From Plasmodium brasilianum (Eukaryota; Apicomplexa; Aconoidasida; Haemosporida; Plasmodiidae): 64,000 bases of DNA. The stretch is from assembly GCF_023973825.1 (NCBI RefSeq), contig NW_027122927.1, positions 20,220-84,219 of the forward strand, in the 5' to 3' direction. The translations under genes were made by a program, and so were the position numbers. The notes under the pieces were generated by a model. It saw only the letters and a list, made by a program, of their open reading frames with translations, was not told where the DNA came from and did not search any database. Numbering within the stretch: position 1 is the stretch's first letter; every line of letters begins with the position of its first letter. This document shows positions 25,993 through 39,104 of this stretch, one piece after another.

Positions 25993-28900
25993 TATTGGAA
26001 TTACTTAATTTTAGAATATATATAAATATATTTCAAAAAAATTAATTATTTGTACCCATATTGCAGATAAAGAGATATAATTATTTCCGCTGTAATTTTA
26101 TTTTATTTTATTTTATATTTTAAAAAAAATATTAAATATCAAAAATAAAATGAATTGCATAAAAAAAAAAATTTATATTAAAAAATCATTTACAGGTATC
26201 TCCGGAAAGTTTACTTATGATTAAATTAATATCAAATAAAATAATTATCAGCAAAACTATTTTTATTAAGAATTCACCTATAATTTATATACATCTTATT
26301 AGCGTAACAGAATAATACTAAATTTTTAATATCAATACTTTTTAGCTAAGTATTAAAATCGCTTCTTTAGGGTATAAAGAATTTATTTTATAATAAGAAT
26401 AAAAAGAAAATATATGCTGTGAGAATACATACATTAGCATATATTAGTAATATATCTGTTAATTTGTTTTTAATCCCCTTAATGGGTTTAATCAACTTTA
26501 CGTTTTATTTTCTTAAAACCTTATTTTATAACTGAAAAAAGTAAGTTACTGCATACATATAATATTATTAACAAGACAGGGGAAAAAATAATGAAAAACG
26601 GCTATTTATTTTTATGGCACAAATTGAAACCCAAAATGTACCATATGTTTAATGTATCTAAAGGACTTACTTCCAAATAATATAAAATATTCAGCCCACT
26701 ATTTAATTTACATAAGAAATTCTTATCTTTTAATAACTACTATAGAATTTAACACTTTATGTAGTTGTATCACACTACTATAAATAGGATATTATAATTT
26801 TTATATATTTTAATAAAACTACTTTTATATATTATTATTAAAATAAAATTTACTAATGTTAATATATTACTAATTTATATTTTTTTTTTTTTGCTAAGAA
26901 AAATATAAATCTATACGTTCTCTAAAAATGACAGTATTAAATAGAAAGAATCAAATTATAAATGAAAAAAATAAGAAATTTTTAGTAGATATAACATTTA
27001 AAAAAAATCAATTACAGCAAAAAATTAATATTCTTACGAAATACGAAAATATAACATATAAAATAACGTATAAAGGAATTTTGGAAAAGTTTTAATACAA
27101 TATTTTTATTTTTGATATTTTTATAGAGGATATAAGGGTGTTTAATTTTTACTCATTAACAAATAAATAATACCCACGCCATCAATTAGATTGCAACTCC
27201 TATGTAATATAGATAAACAAATTAAATGCTTTATGAAACACACCTTTAAACGTAGGAATATCTATTTTCAATAATGTTTGCTGAATGGTAAGGATATATA
27301 TAACTATAAAAATATAATATATTAAATATATTATTTTATTTATATAATAATAAATTTATATTATTTTGTATGAGAAAAATCATTTTCATATAAATAATTA
27401 TTTAAAAACTTTATAACAAATGTTTTAAATTTTAATATACTATATACACACACTGCCCTAAAAAAGTTTATAAAAACAAGTTAATTGTTTTTTCATTTTA
27501 TTTTGTAACATATACAGATATAAACTTATTTGAAAAGATTTATACTTCAAGAACTTTCAGTATTTCTTTCTTCTAAATATGTTTTACATTATCAAGCATT
27601 AAAATTTAGCATTTATCTAAAAAATTTTTATAACACACCTTAATAATTAATATTGTATTTTATAACTAACATATAATATTATAGTTTACTCATTTTATAA
27701 TCTTACATTTAATACATATGTTCTTAATATTTATGTAACACTATTTATAACTTTTCATATATTTATTTTTATCTAAATTATTTTTTGAATGTTGTATTTA
27801 TTATAAATATCCAAATCAATTTAAATTAATTATACATATTTTCCAAATTTTGCTAATCATCTATGAATAATTGTCCTTTCGTCTTGACATTTTCATGTAC
27901 TTCCTTAGTAAATGTATACGAAATACATAAATAGTATAATTAAATATATATAATTATTGTATATAAGTATATCTATTAATTTACATTCATATATTTATAT
28001 TAATCACCAAAAATATTTTTGTTTGTTGTACATATATTGTCCACTTGTAATAATTATTTAATATATATATATATTTTATTATAATATATTATATTCCTTT
28101 TAATTGATGGTGTTGCATGTATTATAATAATAACGTTTTACATGACTTTTTTTTATTTCAATTTATTCTTTAAATATAAATTAATGTCCATAATATATTA
28201 TTTTCAGTGAAATTATTTTTTTAAAATTACTTCGATAAGTAATATTTTTATGACTTTCCTTACTATAGAACTACTAAAATTTTTCTACAGCACTATTACC
28301 ACAATGATTTCTATTGAAATACTTCTACACAAACATAAATATATTGAAATAAACGCTAAGATGCGCATTATTACTCCTTTTATCTTCATTTTTTTCATTC
28401 TACTATATAATATTACAGGTAATTAATTTTTCTAATTAATTTACTTTTTTCTATACATTTTTTGCTGTTTTATATTATACGTTTACATACATATAACTAT
28501 TGTAATTCTTATAACATAATTAAAACAACAATTAAAGTATAAAATTTTATTTTTTCTATGTTCCAAATAAATTAATACATTACGTGAAAATATGCATACG
28601 TAATATTCCTGCTCCCATCTTTAATTATTGCATATGTATACTTACTTAGATGCTTGCTTAACGGTGGAAACAATTATTAACATATGCATTAACATGCAGA
28701 TACAGTATATGTATTCCCATATACTTATTTACTTATATAAGATATTTTCTATTATAAGAGGATAAACTAATAACATGCGTTTGTACATTTATATTTGTTT
28801 TCCTTATACTTTATTATTTTTTATGTTCTTATTTTAACCATCTGAATGCTTACGATGAACATATTAATTAAACTCCATATAAGTATATTCAATAGAGATA

Positions 28901-29537
28901 ATCAGAAGTATGTTAACAATTTTAACACAATATTAAAAAGACTACTGTTAAGCGAATATTCTCTTCAACTAATTAATATAAACAGCTCTCTGTTCATATG
29001 ACTTACAATTTAAATTTTTTTTTTATTCCTTTTCTTTATTAGCATTCGTAATGGAAATAGCTCTTACAACGAATTTCATTCATTGGAGATATGCTTCCTT
29101 GTCATTTATCTGAATCTAATAATGTGATTCATCCTTTTCTATGTAAATAAACTTAATATTATTTTTTTACATATACAACAAAGGAACACAATGTGGTAAT
29201 GTAAATAATTACATGTAAATAAGAATCCAATATTCTAAAGATTGTATATTTATATACATATGTATGTGCATTCGTTTACAACTCTTGAATGTAAACAAGA
29301 TAAAACATCCAAGAAAAGCTAGTCTAAAATAAAAAAAGAAGCAATTCTGTATGTACATGCATCTTATATGCATAAATATTTGATAATAAATAATGTTATC
29401 ATATTCATATACATATACATGTGCATGAATATGTCTCCAAACTGTGTATGCTATTTATATATATAAAATTAACTACCAAAGAAAAAAATCTTATTCTATT
29501 TATTTTTTTTAAGAGGATTAAATTCACATTAGCTTCT

Positions 29538-29789
29538 TTATAAATGTATACTTCTGATTGAGTTACTTAGCTTTACATATGATTGGGAGATTACATAAAA
29601 AAATTTTTGAATAAATACGTATGTATCTCTCTCATAATAAAAAATTAAAAAAGAAGTATTATCATAAAACAAAATAGACAAACTATAATATATAAATTGT
29701 ATTTTATTTCGTTTATTTTTTCTAATTTTATCAAGTGTACTCTGTGTAGCTGTAAATCCTTGCAACAACTCTTTTAAATATATGAACAC
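29538..29789 (-). other. open frame conserved in the sister duplicate; relic or small gene
   Basis: An ~83-codon open frame matching in frame the one at 14253-14498 around KIRKNKRNKIQFI, hydrophobic afterwards. The N-terminal part (QGFTATQSTLDK) aligns with YSPVQNEQI of the sister. No family was recognised and no splice partners were identified. It could be a last trace of an exon or a chance frame kept open in both copies. Confidence 0.22.
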
Positions 29790-32700
29790 ATAATTAAAAT
29801 ATTTAACTAGATATAAAAATAAATATTCATTTTATGAAATATAGAAATGTACGTATGCGTAAATACATAAATGGATACATAATCCTATCCATTATATGAA
29901 CACATATCTACGTATACACATATACATATCCTCATACATATGCACACACATATGCACACGATACTGCAGCATTTTTGACGTATAAAAAATTTTTGTTAAT
30001 AGTTGATTTCACTTTATATATCCCTGAGTCCTAAAGGAGTATATAATTAAAAACATATTTTTGCAATTTTTCGCCGTCCCTAACTTCCTAAGAGAAAAAT
30101 AACAACATACGCAATTATCCTTCCTCTCTTTTTTATTTTTTCTTCTTTATGTTTCATTTGTATTAACAATTTATATATATATCTATCTTCATTTTTTAGA
30201 AGTATATCTCTCTAATTGTCCATTTACAAAGGGAAACAAATTAAAAGAAGAAAAAAAAGATTTTTAAATGTACACTATTGTTATACATTCATTATAATAG
30301 GTAATTATACTTTATGCTATTTTTTTTTTTTTTTTCTTATGATTTCTCTTACATTTTTTCTGGTTTTATTTTTGCATGATCTTTTATCTAGCTTTTTTCT
30401 TCTTCTCCGTTCTCTCTTTTTTTATATTAACATTTTTTTACGAAAAATAACTCATCCCGATAGAAATAAAGGTAGCCAAAAAAACGAAATTGTGTCTTCA
30501 TTATGGTAAAATTTCAATTCTTATAATGCACATACTGCTAATACACTCTATACTCTATTTTATTTTACGCTAAAACTTTTTCATGTACTAGACCGGTTAA
30601 TAATACAATAAACAGTATACCAAACAAAAAAAACTTAATAACATTTACAATTATAATTACATGCAATACAACAATTATTATAACTTGTTAGCTCTCGATT
30701 AACACATTAGTGACTTTTTCATAATGACAAAAAAGAATTCTATTTTTTTTTTTTTTTTGTTTAAATTCCTATATAAATTAGTATACTTAAAATTTTATAA
30801 TTTCCACTTTTCATTTATAATATTTCAAATATAAATTAAAAAATAATAATATTAAAAATAATCTAAAAATTTAAAGCATAAATTTGAGATAATAATGGGA
30901 AGTTTCAAATTTAGGTGAAAAGGAGGCATAAAAAATATTAACAATGTTTTTGAAATTCAGATACATAATTGATATGTATTAACTACTTGTATTCACAAAT
31001 AAATATTTATAAGTTTAAAAAAAATAAAAGAGACAGAAATATAACAGTAAATATAGAATGTAGAAACACATACGTGGAATAATATCTGTATAATCCATTT
31101 AACAAAATATTTAAATAAATACAAACGAGTACAAGTAAAGAGAATAAAAAAATAATGTCCATACAAAAACACGTACAATGATTTTAATAAATTCTTATTC
31201 CGCATTTGATAAAAGTAATAATTATAAGGTATCCTTATTTTTCTTTTTATAGGAGTTAATTTCTATCAAATATACTGTTATATATAAGAAAAATAACTAA
31301 TAAGGTAAAATTATAATTGTTGTTCTAATTACTTCCTTACTTTATTATACTGACCTATATATAATTATTATGTGTAAATTATACATTATTGCAATTAACT
31401 AATAATTATTTTAAAGATTATATTACGATTTTTCATGTGTATATCTGTATATTTACCATATTAAACAAAACAATACAGACGTAATAAATTATTTACTAAA
31501 TACAAATTAACTAAGCATATATTTCTATATCGACTATATACATATTATATTTTATTATTTATATGTTTTTTTTTCGTATATTATATTTTTCTAATAATAG
31601 AAAGAAGTAAAATTTTAATTAATTTTTTTTTTTTTAAGTTATAATATTTATTAAAATATGAAATATAATATTACTTAAATTCAGAAACAGTTCAAATGAC
31701 TATATAATAACTATGGATCATGTTAATATATGTTATCCAATGAATGTTTACTAAATATTCTTATCTTATTTCCTTATTATTAAGTTATAAAAATTATTAT
31801 TTTTTAAAAGTCCCATATAACTTAATAATAATGCATTCATAATAATAATAATCAAAAATAATATTTTACTACTTCATTAATTATCAGATACAATATAATA
31901 TATCAGTTATAATAATTAAAATATCATGAATTTATTAAAGTATCTTCAAATATAAATAGGTACAATAAAGTTCACTTTGTGCATGATCTCTTGCGTACAC
32001 AATTTTCGTCTTAGATTTAATAATAATTACTAGTCAATAATAGTAAAAAAGCAGATATATCTCTTTCTCTATTTCCCTTAATTAATAGTACATTTTCACT
32101 TTTAATTTATATAAATCTACTAAATAACTGAAGGTTAATTGCATTATTAAAGCTGTCATTCCATAAAATTTTCATAAAATATACGTACATTACATGTAAA
32201 ATATTTTTATCAATTTTAATATACACTTCAAATATTTCCATAATAAATAGTTTATAAGAAAATGGAATAAATATTTCTTTACGAACGCATAATAAGTCTT
32301 ATTATGATCAATATAAAAATTATTTTAGCTAAGCATTTTATGTAACATATAGGAAAAAAAAAATATTGTAATAGCTTTTATGTAGTTAAGATTTTTTCTA
32401 AATTACAAAAAAATATATATACATATAATTAATGATTAAAATCCTTCCTAAATGAAAAGATTCCAGTTAAAATAGAATTTTTTATTTTACAAAATATTAT
32501 TTCTATTTATTACATGTAGAAATATAAAAAAAATAAATAATAAAATAATGTGGTAATATAATTATTCTACATATATATATATAATATAAACAAAAAGATA
32601 TATTTTTATAACATATAGTCAAACATAATACTATCAAAAGAAAAAAAATACATTATTTTTTTTATGAAAATTTTTAATAACAATATGTTCTGTTTCAAAA

Positions 32701-33430
32701 TGTAAATTTTACCATATATACTGTTTTATGTTTACACTTTCATAAGTATACTTTTATATAAAAAAACTATTAAGGTGTTATTTAATTTACTAAAAATTTA
32801 TTTTTAAAGTTTATGCAACTATTATAACTAAAGAATATATTTATACTATATTATCATTTTCGTTTGAATATATACATAAGCGAATATAACAGATGAAATT
32901 TATTAGCAAAACTTTTGCATGCAGAATCATTCACATAACACTTGATTAAAACGTGTGCAAAGTAATACAGATATATTTTAAATATATCTAATTAAAATTT
33001 ATTTAAGTAGAAAAGCAGTATTACCTATTTATGAATTATCTATTAAAAAATAATAATTTTTCTTTAATTTCTTTCTATTAGAAATATGAGCATTAAAAAT
33101 ATAAAGTAGTAATTCTGTCGTAGGTCCCATATGTAGTTTATGTATCTTTTAAATAATATTAACTCCTTATATGATACATTTGTTAAAATAGGAAATAGAG
33201 AATATATAACAAACAGAATTGTACCGTTCTATATTATTATAGAAAATATATATTTATTATTATTGCCACCTAGTATTGTATATCTTTATATATATATATA
33301 TGTAATTTTACCATAATAAAAAATCAAAAAAAATAAACATTTTTATACATATTATATGTTAATATGGTACTACATTATTTCATTAATAGTATCTTTTAAA
33401 AATTCTTAAAATTAAAAAAATAATTAATTC

Positions 33431-33511
33431 AGTTATATATTTTCAATAAATATATATTTATTTAAACATTCCAAAATTTAATTAATATCACAATCGAGCG
33501 CTATAATAATA
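33431..33511 (-). other. conserved downstream element of the fam gene at 34303-35299
   Basis: TATATATTTTCAATAAATAT, then AAATTTAATTAATATCACAA and CGAGCGCTATAATAATAAA. It ends 792 bp beyond the stop codon. Confidence 0.55.
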
Positions 33512-34302
33512 AATTAAATAATTTATCTCTCCATTTAATTGTATATATTTTTTATTCCTATGTTAGTAAACTATTTTAATTAAACTATATTTAAAAGGGA
33601 TATATTTTTTTTTGTGTACTTATAACATCACTTTTATGTCTTGAAAAAAAAAATTTGGAATATATTAAAAAACCTTTTTAAATAAAAATATTTTATAATA
33701 TATTTTCTATAATACATAATTAAAATTATACACATTAGGCTTTTGCTCTGTTAAGAAAAAAATATATATAAATATATATCAAACGAAATATATCTACTTT
33801 TTTTTCATTAAATATAAAAGAGAACCCTTATATTTCCAGTATGAAATTGGTATGGCATTAGTATAATAAATTAAATAAATAAACATTTTGGTTTAGCATA
33901 AAATTGAAAACATAATGTAACTACTTTTATAGAAAATAAAAATTAACTCACTTTATAAAATTTTATGAGTTGTCATATTTTATATTCGTTTTAGCGCATG
34001 CATATATATTTTATGAGAATCTATTTAGATACAAAAATGTTCATACGAAATCATTATGTTTATTCAGGATTAAGTCTAATTTATAATACAAATTAAAAAA
34101 TATTAAAATTCTCAAATTAATAAAAATACTAAAAACATATTTTTTTACAATTATATATCAAAAAGGGTATGTATATGTAGTAGCGATTATAAAATTTAAG
34201 CAGTATTTTTCATTTTTCTTAAGCATAATATTAAATTTATTACTATTATTACTTCAAATTAAGAACTTAAATAAATAAAAAAATTATATCTTCTTATTCA
34301 TA

Positions 34303-35299
34303 TTACCTTTTTTTGAACTTAAGCTTCTGATATTTCTTTACTTTTTTATGGTAGTAAAAAATCCCTAATATAAGTGTGATACCTAATATTATTAATGGTA
34401 CAATATATACTATATAACCAAACAAATTCTCTACATAAACATGCTCTGTTATTGCCTCCCATTTTTTATCTTTACACTTCCCAATATAGTTTTTTACTTT
34501 TTCCGTAGACTTAAACAACCAACTTAACTGACAATCTTTCAAATAATTATGTAAAGTCGTATACCAGCCACTTCCGAAGCAATAAACAAGTATCTGAGTC
34601 AACGTCCCTTTAAGCCCACTAAAAGAAAACACATCTAATATGATATATATTGATAACAACAATATTAATGCTACAGGGGCAAAAATTCGTAATCTGTATT
34701 TTTTAAATATAGTTTGTTTGTAGACCTTATTACTAATTGTCCTGTTTTTTTCAAGAAAATCGAAATAATCCAGTTCTTTGAATATTTTTTTTTCAAGATT
34801 AGAATATTTTTTTGTTTCGAATATATTAGATTTATTTGTTGTAATTTGTTTATGGTCTTTTGCATATTTTGAAGAACTTCCATTTGAATATTTGTTTTTT
34901 GCTTTGGAGGATTCTTCAACAGTCTTGTGTTTTTTTTCTATCTCTTCATTACATGGAAAAAATTTTAAACCTACCATACTTGAATCATTATTGTTCTTAC
35001 ATTTTGCAAGTAGTCGATAATTTCTTGCATTTAATTTTCTTTCAATATAGTTCTCATCATCTAGTGATTTGTTAATAGAAATCTAAAAAAATAAAAAAAA
35101 AAATGTTCAACATTTAAAGGAATAAATAATATAAACGTAAAAAGAAGTATCAATAAAAATAAAATAAGTAGAATACGAATAGTATATATACGTTTAAATC
35201 TTATTATCATACCATATCATTGGTGAAATTCCATATACAAACTAAAAAGATAAAAGAAGCAACATTAATAAATAAGAGTAACTTAATATTTTTTTCCAT
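34303..35299 (-). CDS. fam-l/fam-m-like exported protein, KELDY type
   Basis: A two-exon gene of 288 codons. Exon 1 is 35299-35213 (29 codons; leader with LLLFINVASFIFLVCIW). The intron 35212-35083 begins GTATGA and ends TTTTTTAG. Exon 2 is 35082-34303. RLLAK is at residues 52-56, preceded by ARNY. FETKKYSNLEKKIFKELDY is at about 117-135. Membrane segments are at about 163-180 and 249-271, with a Lys- and Trp-containing loop between. The tail is YYHKKVKKYQKLKF plus basic residues. By family knowledge it is an exported, membrane-embedded protein. It pairs with the FDGKHFHF-type gene at 37790-38659 and is the sister of the gene at 18323-19279. Frames on the other strand across 34.8-35.1 kb are shadows of this gene. 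No break is visible. Confidence 0.88.
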
Positions 35300-35673
35300 A
35301 ATTTATATTTATAATATTGTAACGTACTAAGCAAAATATTAATTATAATATAATACAATTCTAAGGAAAATGGAAGCTATACTTATCCTTATAAATTTTT
35401 TTTAATATTTTCTGTATAATTATAAAAATTTTATAAATCAAATGCTTCGCACAACAAATATAAAGAAATATATCTTTTTTTTATATAAGTTTTATATTCA
35501 TTTTATTTTAAATAGTCGAATTATCATTAAAATGAAATAATGTACATTTATTTATAATTATTCAAATGACAAAAAGTAATTATTTAATATATTATATTAC
35601 CTAAGTAATTCTTTTATTATCCTTTTAAAAATAAAATAAAAAAATATATAAGTTTTCTTAATCATTGTCTATA

Positions 35674-35735
35674 TTGAGTTTATATGGATCATGGAATATA
35701 TAGAATGTAGAGAATATAGATAATTTTTTGCTCTG
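35674..35735 (-). promoter_or_regulatory. conserved upstream element of the fam gene at 34303-35299
   Basis: TTGAGTTTATATGGATCATG, then GAATATATAGAATGTAG and AGAATATAGATAATTTTTTG. One of the clearest copies. It begins 375 bp upstream of the start codon. Confidence 0.65.
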
Positions 35736-36909
35736 TTTATTCAGATTATAAAAACAGTTTTTAATGATGTTTTTCTGTTACTAATTAACATTATATTTTT
35801 TAAAAATAAGTTACTATAGTCAAATAATATTAATTATTATAATAGTATAATAAATGCTGTAAAAAATATTTTATTAAATATTTTATGATATTTTAATTAT
35901 ATCACTTTTATTCTTTAATTGTATATAATATTTTTAAAAAATGGAATTTATATCATATTACCACATATATACAACAATATATATTTTAAATATGAATAAA
36001 TTATAATTTTTTATTATTGTATAACAATTTTAGAAAATCACAAATTTAAGTTTAATTTATATCACTATATAAGATTAAGGTGTTTTAAAATTTACGGACT
36101 TTATTTATTATATAATTTCTACTTACAAATGCATTTTCACGTACTAATATATTATAATATAATAAAAAATAAATATATTGTAAATCGTGTATTAAAAATA
36201 TTATTACCGTAATATACTTCATTAATTCATAATCTTAATTTTGACATTAACGTATACTGATAACACTTTTTTCATCAATGTACATTATCACAGTTATTTA
36301 GAATAAACCTATAAATAAAAGTGTATATACAACTACGAAATTATTGTAATGAAATAATAAACATTGTTATTTCTCTATTTATTGAACACTAAACAAATAC
36401 ACAAAACTAGTAATACCCTGCATACTGTTACTACCAAGATTAAAATTATACTTATACATGTTGACAACTTATTATCCGTAAAGTAAAAAAATAAACCTGT
36501 ATTTATGGTTTATATGCATAAAACAAAATAGGCTTTTTTTTTAATTTATTTAAACTATTATTGTTATAAATATGATTGAATTAGTAATTGTCAATATAAT
36601 CTATTTATATTTTTATGTCTATTTAAAATAATATTAAATTTTAATTAATATATTTATGGAAAACAATAAATTACAACTAAAATATATAAATAAATATCCA
36701 TAAATAATTAAAAAAAAAGAAAAGAAAATATTTATTTTTGAAATATTGATGAAAATTAAAATTTTATTTATATATCACATTTTTTGATATTTAAATTATG
36801 TCAAAGAAAAAATTAAAATATTTATATATGCTATGTATTAATATATGATTAAATGTATTTTCTTATTTTAGTCCTATAATAATATAGAGAATGATAACAA
36901 TATATAGTA

Positions 36910-36985
36910 TATTTATTTATAAATATTCACTATAATATATATGTATTGATAATTACGCAAAATTTAATTAACACCACAATATAGA
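36910..36985 (-). other. conserved downstream element of the fam gene at 37790-38659
   Basis: ATTTATTTATAAATATTCAC, then AAAATTTAATTAACACCACA and ATATAGAATA. It ends about 805 bp beyond the stop codon. Confidence 0.55.
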
Positions 36986-37789
36986 ATACTTGTACAGGGA
37001 TACATACATATAAATTTACATATAATTGTAAAAATTCAGGATATATAATTTAGAAAGTATTTTAATATAATCTATAAATAGAAAGGATATTATATTATTA
37101 TATATTTATAATTTCACATTTATATTATGAAAACTGAATTAAATCTTATAAATATATCTTTACAAATATGGTTTCTTCTTTCACATTACTCATAAATTTA
37201 TTTTATAGAATAACATTTTAATTTAAAAAAAAAAAAATATATGTATATATAAATATCACTTCAACAAAATTCATTCACTACATTTTATAAAATTCTAAAC
37301 AAGATATACTTGAGGTTAATTTTAATATAATGACACATATTAATTCATATAATGAACAAATAATAATTTTATTGTAATAGAAGGTTAAAAATAGAAAGCA
37401 TCACTTTTTATTACTAATCCTTTTGTCACAGTTCTATAAATATATATGAATTATAATATTCTATATTTGCCTTAAAAAACAAGTATATATTTTCCATAGA
37501 AATATATTTAACTACATAAATATAAACATTAGGTTATATATATTTAATTCAACTTTTATAATAATTTAGTATACACATTTATAAATATAAGAACATTAAA
37601 ATCCACAAAGAAAAGAAAAAAATAATTTTTTATTGTTGTTAATTAAAAAACTAGTTATGCAAACGTACATTCGTAACATTATGACAATTCCAGGTAGGCT
37701 TATTAATAATATACCACTAAGAATCTTACATATATGACTTCATATTGAAGACTTCTTGATAGAATAATATATATTCCATATTATTTATT

Positions 37790-38659
37790 TTACTCAGTCA
37801 TCAACTTAATTTTTTTATATTTTTCATTATTTATTAAGATCTTTGTAATTCCTACTACTATTATAATAGCTAATATAAAAAGAAGTATACAAAATAATAA
37901 TGGATAAGTATAGGATGGTACTGGGATACTGTCTTTTAAATCAAAAGCGCTTTTTATTGATTCCATGATCTTTTCCGCAGCATCTTTCAAGTAACCTAAT
38001 CCTTGTAATATGGGGTATCCTATTCCCAACACGAAAAAAAGAAAAAGTATAGCAACTCCAAATCCATAATTTCTAAATTTTATTTTTTTTAAACCTATAT
38101 CACCAATTCTCCTGTTTTTTTCAAGAAAATAATCATAATCTTTTTTTTTTATCCACTTTTTTTCAAAATGGAAATGTTTTCCATCAAATATTCCATTATT
38201 ATGATTTATTACTTCTGTATAATATTGCGCCTTATTCAGTGAACTTCTATTTGATTTTTTGCGTTTCATTGTGTCTTCTACTTTATTATATATATCTCTT
38301 TGAGAATAACTTCTATTATTAGGTATATCATCTTTTAAACTTGCACTATTTGAATCCTTGGTCTCTTTATATTTTGCTAGTAATCTGTACTTCTTTATGT
38401 CTAATTTCTGACCAAGGTTATAGTTCACATCCAATATTTTGTTAAATGAAATCTAAATAAGTAAAGAAAGGATTTTTTTAATTAAAAAAAAATATATTTT
38501 TAAAAGTTCATATTAAAAAAAAAGAACAAAATATATAAAAAATACATATAAATTAAAATAATATTCTAATACTATATCATTTTCAAAATTTAGAATCCAA
38601 GTTGAAATTATAAAAAAAAAAATTTCAGTAAATATGAATAACTTCTTTGGCTTTTCCAT
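37790..38659 (-). CDS. fam-l/fam-m-like exported protein, FDGKHFHF type
   Basis: A two-exon gene of 249 codons. Exon 1 is 38659-38573 (29 codons; leader with a TEIFFFIIST core). The intron 38572-38453 begins GTATTA and ends TTATTTAG. Exon 2 is 38452-37790. RLLAK is at residues 52-56. FDGKHFHF is at 118-125, followed by EKKWIKKKDYDYFLEKNRR. Membrane segments are at about 161-177 and 212-231. The tail is NNEKYKKIKLMTE. The exon 1 leader is encoded across an 11-base T run that nonetheless keeps frame. It is the upstream member of a pair with the KELDY-type gene at 34303-35299, and the sister of the gene at 21629-22465. By family knowledge it is an exported membrane protein of unknown activity. 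No break is visible. Confidence 0.88.
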
Positions 38660-39049
38660 TATATGGATTTTTATTATTCTGATATAATTAGTAAAGAGAA
38701 AATTTTAAATTATATAACATATTTCTACTAATAAATGAAATTTTTTTTATTCAAAAAATTTTTTTTACTATTCCTATGTAAGTACTTAACAAAATGTATA
38801 TAGTTGTTATTGCTTTTGCAATATATACAAAGAAACATAACTTTAAAAATATATTATATTATGTGTATCTTAATATTATTATAAAAAAAAAATTAATTTT
38901 CATTTGAACAAAATAATTCGAATCCATTTATAAATATTCTAAATATATTATTTAATTATTTGATTAAGTGCAATTATTATGTAGTATTTTTTTGAATAGG
39001 TTTCATAATAATCAAAGTAAGAATAATAGGTTTCCTATTATTTTGAGTT

Positions 39050-39104
39050 ATTGAGTATATATAGAATATTGAACGTAGAGAATATAGATCATACATTGTT
39101 CTAT
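39050..39104 (-). promoter_or_regulatory. conserved upstream element of the fam gene at 37790-38659
   Basis: TTGAGTATATATAGAATATT, then GAACGTAGAGAATATAGATC and ATACATTGTTCTAT. A clear copy that begins 391 bp upstream of the start codon. Confidence 0.65.

Larger units (their letters stand above)
25993..34302. other. long spacer of the second duplicated unit
   Basis: 8.3 kb collinear with about 10.7-18.3 kb (see landmarks there). It contains TGCAC-type motif clusters at about 29.26-29.43 and 29.92-29.97 kb, a conserved frame at 29538-29789 and a long T run at about 30321-30337. The T-rich plus-strand frame at 30216-30509 is judged non-coding. No clear gene was seen. Confidence 0.6.
35300..37789. 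other. AT-rich spacer within the third fam pair
   Basis: Holds the upstream element at 35674-35735 and the downstream element at 36910-36985. No gene was seen. Confidence 0.5.

Noticed and set aside
26380..26700. Minus-strand open stretches resembling membrane peptides, with partly matching frames at 11.06-11.40 kb
   Set aside because: Open frames of this length are expected by chance in AT-rich DNA, and the stretch corresponds to the upstream flank of the decayed fam gene.
30216..30509. Plus-strand frame of 97 codons rich in Phe and Leu
   Set aside because: The hydrophobic composition comes from T-rich runs; the sister spacer at 15 kb does not keep this frame.
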